Shown piece after piece: positions 59,597 to 64,000 of a DNA stretch of 64,000 nt. Where the stretch lies: the NCBI GenBank assembly GCA_963734365.1, contig CAVTGV010000010.1:248001-312000 (forward strand), given 5' to 3'. Position numbers and translations under genes: made by a program. Numbering within the stretch: position 1 is the first letter of the stretch; every line of letters begins with the position of its first letter. This stretch comes from JACVRW01 sp963734365 (lineage in GTDB: Bacteria > Actinomycetota > Thermoleophilia > Solirubrobacterales > Thermoleophilaceae). The notes below the pieces were generated by a model. It saw nothing but the letters and a program-made list of their open reading frames with translations. It did no database searches and was not told the origin of the DNA.

Positions 59597-61930
59597 GTGG
59601 CCGGAGAACGTAGGGGTCTGCTCGTTTCCCGAGTATGGGTCCAGGCAACTCTGTTGGTCGTTCTGTGCGGGTTCTTCATCCTCGGGCTGCTGGCCTACCG
59701 CACGTACATGGCCCACCCGCCGGTTCCGAAGCGGGTCGTCGATTCGCAGGGCGGGGTCCTCTACACCGGCCGGGACATTCAGAAGGGCCAACAGGTCTTC
59801 CTACACAACGGGCTCATGGAGTACGGCTCCGCATTTGGCCACGGGGCGTACCTCGGGCCCGATTTCACCGCCGATTACCTACGCCGCTCCTCAGATCTGG
59901 TGAGGCGCTCCTATGGCGGAGCTGCCTCGGACTCGGCCGGGCGCAGGACGATTGCGGACCTTCGCACCAACCGCTACGACGAGCAGACCAAGACTCTGGC
60001 GCTGACCCCGGCGCAGGCCGAGGCCTTCCGTCGCCTCGTACCGCACTACAGCCGGTTCTTCTCCGACCCGACGACCGTGCATGGGCTGCGCGCCAACGCG
60101 ATCACAGATCCTGTTGAGCTGCGCCGGCTGACCGCGTTCTTCGCGTGGACGGCGTGGGCGGCGTCCACCAATCGGCCGGGGCACGACTACTCCTACACGA
60201 ACAACTGGCCGCCCGAGTCGCGCGTCGATAACGAGCCGACCGCCAACGTGGTGGTCTGGTCGGTGCTGTCCTTGATCGCGTTGCTCGGCGGCATCGGCCT
60301 GCTGTTCGGCGCCTTCGGCCGCTGGGGAGGCAACCTTGGGTGGCTGGGTCGCGAACAGGCGACGCTCAGCTTCCGCTCACCGGGCGACGTGGCGCTGACG
60401 CCGGCGCAGCGGGCGACGGCGTGGTTTTTCTTCGTGATGGCGGCGCTGTTCCTGCTCCAGACCTTCGTCGGCGCGGCCAGCCAGCATTACCGCGCGGAGA
60501 TAGACGGCTTCTTCGGCGTCGACCTGGCCAAGCTGTTCCCCTACAACCTGATGCGGACCTGGCATGTCCAGCTCGCATTGTTCTGGGTGGCCACCTCGTT
60601 CGTCGCGGCTGGGATCTTCCTTGCGCCGATGATCGCCCGCCGCGAGCCCCGGCACCAGGGCAAGCTTGCCTTCGCGCTTCTCGGGGCTCTCGCTGTCGTG
60701 GTCTTCGGGACGCTGATCGGCTCGTACCTCGGCGTCCACGGGGTGCTGAAGGACGCGGCCGCGAACTGGTTCGGGCTCCAGGGCTTCGAGTATCTCGACC
60801 TCGCCCGTCTCTGGCAGGTCCTGCTGTCGGTCGGGCTGTTCGTGTGGGTCTTCATGCTCTGGCGCGTGCTGCGCAGGCGGCTGGCCTCCGAGCATCGAGG
60901 CAACATGCCGTGGCTGTTCTTCCTGGCGGCGTGCGCGATCCCCGCCTTCTACGCCGTCGGCCTGATCGCGAGGACCGGCGACAACTTCACAACCACGGAG
61001 TTCTGGCGCTTCTGGGTGGTGCACCTGTGGGTGGAGGACTTCCTGGAGCTCTTCACCACCGTGATGGTGGCCTACATGTTCGTGTTGCTCGGCGTGGTGC
61101 GCGAGAAGATCGCCTTGACGGTCGTGTTCCTCGACATCCTGCTCTACTCCATCGGCGGCGTCGTCGGGACGATGCACCACCTCTACTTCTCAGGCGAGCC
61201 GGCCGAGCACATGGCGCTCGGGGCGTTCTTCTCCGCTGCGGAGGTGCTCCCGCTGACCTTCCTGACCGTCGAGGCGTGGAGCTTCCTTCAGCTCGGGGCG
61301 GCGCAGCAGTCACGCTCGCAGATTCCGTTCCCGCACCGCTGGGCGGTCATGTTCCTTGTCGCAGTGGGTTTCTGGAACTTCCTCGGCGCGGGCGTCTTCG
61401 GCTTCCTGATCAACCTGCCGATCGTCTCCTACTACGAGATCGGCACCGCGCTGACCGCCAACCACGGGCATGCGGCGATGATGGGCGTCTACGGCATGCT
61501 TGCGCTGGGCTTGGCGTTGTTCTGCCTGCGCTACCTGATCCCCGCTGACAGGTGGCCGGAGAAGTGGGCGCGCATCAGCTTCTGGTCGACGAACATCGGC
61601 CTGGCCTGGATGTGCTTCGCCACGCTGCTTCCCCTGGGCATCTTGCAGCTGTACAAGTCCGTCAACGAGGGCTACTTCGAAGCCCGCGAGCTCAAGTTCC
61701 TGACAAACGACACTAACGCTCTACTCGAGTGGTTGCGGTTGCCCGGCGACATCGTGTTCATCGTCGGCGGCGCGATCCCAGCGCTCTACATCGCTTACCT
61801 CGGCATCCGCCACACCGTCAAGCGCGTCACACTCGAAGAGCCTGACGACATCCTCTTCACGGAGATCGCCCAGCCCGAGGGCGCCGCGCCGATTTCCGCC
61901 GAAGAGGCGACCGCGGCGAGGTTGAGATGA
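59597..61930 (+). CDS. norZ: Quinol-dependent nitric oxide reductase (qNOR, NorZ type)
   Basis: 777-residue heme-copper-oxidase-superfamily membrane enzyme that reduces NO to N2O with quinol. An N-terminal membrane anchor (VWVQATLLVVLCGFFILGLL) is followed by a periplasmic cytochrome-c-like domain without CxxCH (GRDIQKGQQVFLHNGLMEYG), the mark of qNOR, and about twelve more membrane helices. Heme/FeB His residues lie in MRTWHVQLALFWV, WVVHLWVEDFLELFTTVM, GTMHHLYFSGEP and ANHGHAAMMGVYGML. GTG 59597 follows GAAGGGGGCAGC. ATGA overlap with the next gene. Probably detoxification rather than respiration, as no other denitrification gene is present. Confidence 0.93.
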   Translation: MAGERRGLLVSRVWVQATLLVVLCGFFILGLLAYRTYMAHPPVPKRVVDSQGGVLYTGRDIQKGQQVFLHNGLMEYGSAFGHGAYLGPDFTADYLRRSSDLVRRSYGGAASDSAGRRTIADLRTNRYDEQTKTLALTPAQAEAFRRLVPHYSRFFSDPTTVHGLRANAITDPVELRRLTAFFAWTAWAASTNRPGHDYSYTNNWPPESRVDNEPTANVVVWSVLSLIALLGGIGLLFGAFGRWGGNLGWLGREQATLSFRSPGDVALTPAQRATAWFFFVMAALFLLQTFVGAASQHYRAEIDGFFGVDLAKLFPYNLMRTWHVQLALFWVATSFVAAGIFLAPMIARREPRHQGKLAFALLGALAVVVFGTLIGSYLGVHGVLKDAAANWFGLQGFEYLDLARLWQVLLSVGLFVWVFMLWRVLRRRLASEHRGNMPWLFFLAACAIPAFYAVGLIARTGDNFTTTEFWRFWVVHLWVEDFLELFTTVMVAYMFVLLGVVREKIALTVVFLDILLYSIGGVVGTMHHLYFSGEPAEHMALGAFFSAAEVLPLTFLTVEAWSFLQLGAAQQSRSQIPFPHRWAVMFLVAVGFWNFLGAGVFGFLINLPIVSYYEIGTALTANHGHAAMMGVYGMLALGLALFCLRYLIPADRWPEKWARISFWSTNIGLAWMCFATLLPLGILQLYKSVNEGYFEARELKFLTNDTNALLEWLRLPGDIVFIVGGAIPALYIAYLGIRHTVKRVTLEEPDDILFTEIAQPEGAAPISAEEATAARLR

Positions 61931-62529
61931 GCGCGGAGGTCCTCCTGGGCGCCGGCTACGCGGGCCTGCTCGTGACCGGAGCGTTCGTGCTGGAGTGGCT
62001 ATCGGCGCATACACACCGCCGCTCGCTTCGCTACCGGACCGCCGGCTTCACCTACCACGAGACGCAAGACCACTGGGAGTGCCCGGAAGGCCAGCACCTC
62101 TGGCCGCACGAGTTCGACCACGAGCGCCGGGTGGTGCGCTACCGCGCCAAGGCGCACATCTGCAACGGATGCCCCCGCAAGGCGGCTTGCACCGACTCGG
62201 ACCGCGGTCGCGAGATCGTCAGACCCTTGGACCCCTGGCCACATTCCGAAGCAGGCCGCTTTCACCGCACCATCTCGCTGCTCATGGTCGTGCTCGCCGT
62301 GCTGATCCTCGTCGTCGATGCGGCGCGCCACCACGAGCCCCTTGAAGCCGCGCTGCTGCTCGGGCTGTTGACCGCCGCGGCACTAGCCGCGCGCTGGCTG
62401 CAGCGCGACCTCCGCACCCACCCCGCCAACTTCCCGGCGACCCCCGACGTCCACGGCCTCGTGGCAACCGGCGGCAGCGGACGCCGGCCGCGCAGTCGCT
62501 GGTCCTCACAGAATCGAACGGAGGTATGA
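61927..62529 (+). CDS. Two-helix membrane protein with a transposase-like Cys motif, coupled to qNOR
   Basis: 200 residues. N-terminal membrane segment (VLLGAGYAGLLVTGAFVLEW) and a second hydrophobic pair (SLLMVVLAVLILVVDAA, EAALLLGLLTAAALAARWL). Between them lies a Cys-rich part: CPEGQHLWPHEFDHER, YRAKAHICNGCPRKAACTDS and DRGREIVRP. The CxxCPxxxxC spacing is like the zinc knuckle of IS1182-type transposases, but no catalytic DDE core is present. It overlaps norZ by four bases, so it is translated with the reductase. A role in NO or heme/Fe handling is a guess. Confidence 0.7.
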   Translation: MSAEVLLGAGYAGLLVTGAFVLEWLSAHTHRRSLRYRTAGFTYHETQDHWECPEGQHLWPHEFDHERRVVRYRAKAHICNGCPRKAACTDSDRGREIVRPLDPWPHSEAGRFHRTISLLMVVLAVLILVVDAARHHEPLEAALLLGLLTAAALAARWLQRDLRTHPANFPATPDVHGLVATGGSGRRPRSRWSSQNRTEV

Positions 62530-62744
62530 CAGTGCCGCGCCCGGCGATCGCGGAATAGCCTGCGCCGACCTCTAAGAGTGTCGTCGTACGACACCGCGGG
62601 TAGGACAGCTCCCTTCGCTTTTCCACCTTGGGCGGCTCAGTGGAAGCGCTTTGGAAGCGGCGAACCGCAGCAGCGCGCAGCAGCCATGTCCCGAATCATC
62701 ATTCGCGAGCGACAGGTGGCAGTAGACCGCACCATCTGCTCGGG

Positions 62745-62787
62745 CCTTACAAGCACGAGGTCGCCCGCTCTAGCCGGACACCGCCCA
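62745..62787 (+). other. Decayed copy of the 3' half of tRNA-Val
   Basis: 43 nt aligned without gaps to tRNA-Val bases 33599-33641 (anticodon through discriminator) with 37 identities. Several mismatches hit the T arm (GCTCTAGC instead of GTTCGAGC), so it cannot be functional. AGACCGCA upstream is shared with the fragment at 59523. The 270 bases between the norZ partner gene and the CNB gene hold nothing else. Confidence 0.75.
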
Positions 62788-62802
62788 CTTGCCGCCCGGT
62801 GC

Positions 62803-63237
62803 CTACGCCAGTGTGGGGTCCTTCGAGGTCTCGGCCAGCCGCCGCGCCAGTGCGAGCAGCACCTTACGTTCCACGCCCGGGTTCTCGTCGAGCAGGTGCC
62901 GGAAGTCCTTGCCGGTCAGCACGAAGAGGCGTACCGGCGTGTCGGTGGTCACGGTCGCGGTGCGAGGAATCTCCTCGAGCAGTGCGATCTCGCCGACGAA
63001 GTCACCGCCGCCCCGCATAGCGACACGCCTGCCCTTGCGCGTGACCTTCACCTTCCCGTCGACGATCACGAAGAACTCTTGACCTATCTCGCCCTCCCTG
63101 CAGAGCACCGTGCCCGGCTCGACCTCGAGGTCCTCCGACACCCGCGCCAGCGCGGTGAGATCCTTTCGGGAGAGCCCTGCGAAGAGAGGGGCGCCCTTCA
63201 GCGCCTGCACCTTGGTGTCCTGGCTGAACAGCTTCAT
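62803..63237 (-). CDS. Cyclic nucleotide-binding domain protein
   Basis: 144 residues, one cNMP-binding domain: LKGAPLFAGLSRKDLTALAR, GTVLCREGEIGQEFFVIVDG, then the phosphate-binding cassette GGGDFVGEIALLEEIPRTAT (GE and R contacts), and a C-terminal helix. No helix-turn-helix is present, so it is not a CRP-type regulator; it could be a stand-alone sensor or partner protein. It lies seven bases downstream of the cyclase gene on the same strand, matching signal maker and receiver. Confidence 0.88.
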   Translation of the reverse strand: MKLFSQDTKVQALKGAPLFAGLSRKDLTALARVSEDLEVEPGTVLCREGEIGQEFFVIVDGKVKVTRKGRRVAMRGGGDFVGEIALLEEIPRTATVTTDTPVRLFVLTGKDFRHLLDENPGVERKVLLALARRLAETSKDPTLA

Positions 63238-63244
63238 TGGCGCC

Positions 63245-64000
63245 TTAGCCTATGCGGGCGCGGTCGCTGAGTCGAGCCGCGTAGAGGTGCCATTCGCCGG
63301 GAACGCCCTTGAGCTTCTTGGTGCCGCGGTCCTCGAAGTCGATGCCGGAGCCGGCGGCAAGATCCCTGACGATGCTGGATACCAGCAGCTCACAGGCTCG
63401 AGCCTCGGCCGCTATGCGCGCCCCGATGTGGACCGCGATGCCTTCCACCTTGCCGCCCACGAGCTCCACCTCGCCGGTGTGGACCCCCGCCCGGATGTCC
63501 AGGCCGAGCTCGCCGACCGCGTTGATCGCTCCATGGGCGCAGGCGATTGCCCGGGCGGGGCCGTCGAATGTGGCGAGAAAGCCGTCGCCGGTTCCGCGGA
63601 CCTCCCGGCCGCCGTAGCGGGCGAGCTGGGCCCGGACGGTTGCGTGGTGAGCGTCGAGCAGCGCTCGCCAGCGGCTGTCACCGAGCTCGGCCGCGCGTGA
63701 CGTGGAGTCGACGATGTCCGTGAAGAGAACCGTGGTGAGAACACGTTCCGGCGCGGTGTCGATACGCCCTTCGGAGAGGAATTGCTTCGCCGCCTCGGGC
63801 ACTCCCGAGTCGCCGTAGATGCTGCTGTCCGGCGAGATCATCTCGAGGACCTCCGCGTGCGGGATGCGCTCGGCGAGGTACAGGCAGCCGTCGCGGTAGC
63901 GGTCCTGGTACATGATCAACGTGGGGACGGAGATCGCCGGAAGCACCTCGCGGATGTCGGTCTCCATCAGGACCCGCAGAAACCACGCGGCCGCCCCCGG
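63245..64000 (-). CDS. Adenylate/guanylate cyclase, 5' partial
   Basis: Class III nucleotide cyclase, cut by the window edge. The visible N-terminal part (AAAWFLRVLMETDIREVLPA to AERIPHAEVLEM) matches the end of an alpha/beta-hydrolase domain (VPTLIMYQDRYRDGCLYLAE). The catalytic domain follows: TTVLFTDIVDSTSRAAELGD (metal Asp), YGGREVRGTGDGFLATFDGP (second metal Asp), DIRAGVHTGEVELVGGKVEG (transition-state part) and AVHIGARIAAEARACELLVS. Such hydrolase-cyclase fusions are common in actinobacteria. The codons upstream of ATG 63967 are open to the edge. Substrate (ATP or GTP) not decided. Confidence 0.88.
   Translation of the reverse strand, partial: PGAAAWFLRVLMETDIREVLPAISVPTLIMYQDRYRDGCLYLAERIPHAEVLEMISPDSSIYGDSGVPEAAKQFLSEGRIDTAPERVLTTVLFTDIVDSTSRAAELGDSRWRALLDAHHATVRAQLARYGGREVRGTGDGFLATFDGPARAIACAHGAINAVGELGLDIRAGVHTGEVELVGGKVEGIAVHIGARIAAEARACELLVSSIVRDLAAGSGIDFEDRGTKKLKGVPGEWHLYAARLSDRARIG

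Overview
The window is high-GC DNA from an actinobacterium. Many genes start with GTG or TTG, stop/start overlaps of the ATGA or GTGA type are common, the dnaK-grpE-dnaJ operon ends in an HspR-type MerR repressor, and the dinB promoter carries a Gram-positive/actinobacterial LexA box. The mix of secreted beta-helix proteins, a two-domain laccase, an endonuclease/exonuclease/phosphatase protein and a DUF4185 protein suggests the class Thermoleophilia (Solirubrobacterales-like). That placement is an inference.

Layout. 1-4.0 kb: chaperone operon (dnaK, cut by the window edge, then grpE, dnaJ, hspR). 4.1-9.3 kb: a repeat-containing secreted protein, a membrane coiled-coil protein, a MinD/CpaE-like ATPase and a divergent Pro/Ala-rich membrane protein. 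9.3-13.6 kb: acyl-CoA ligase and clpB. 13.8-17.5 kb: a minus-strand run of four exported proteins (cupredoxin, beta-helix protein, Tat-type two-domain multicopper oxidase, Ig-like protein). 17.6-31.0 kb: a large purine biosynthesis cluster (purD, E, B, C, S, Q, L, F, N, H) with recQ lying between purF and purN. 31.1-33.7 kb: an ArsR-type regulator, a tRNA-Lys split by a group I intron, SOS-regulated dinB, tRNA-Glu and tRNA-Val.

33.7-62.8 kb is accessory. It holds secreted hydrolases, a truncated sialidase-like gene, PspC/SHOCT membrane proteins, an ArsR-arsenate reductase fusion, a two-component system, a glycoside hydrolase, a vanadium haloperoxidase, a PQQ sugar dehydrogenase, a large LuxR regulator and a quinol nitric oxide reductase. 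Decayed tRNA fragments (tRNA-Val-like at 59.5 and 62.7 kb, tRNA-Arg-like at 47.4 kb), gene remnants and a dispersed short repeat point to repeated insertion and decay. The right edge pairs a cyclic-nucleotide-binding protein with an adenylate/guanylate cyclase that runs off the window.

Quality warning. At least seven otherwise intact genes, including the conserved purL and purF, carry single-base frameshifts, several in C/G-rich runs. Sequencing or assembly errors are more likely than true pseudogenes, so these genes are listed as single CDSs spanning both frames.
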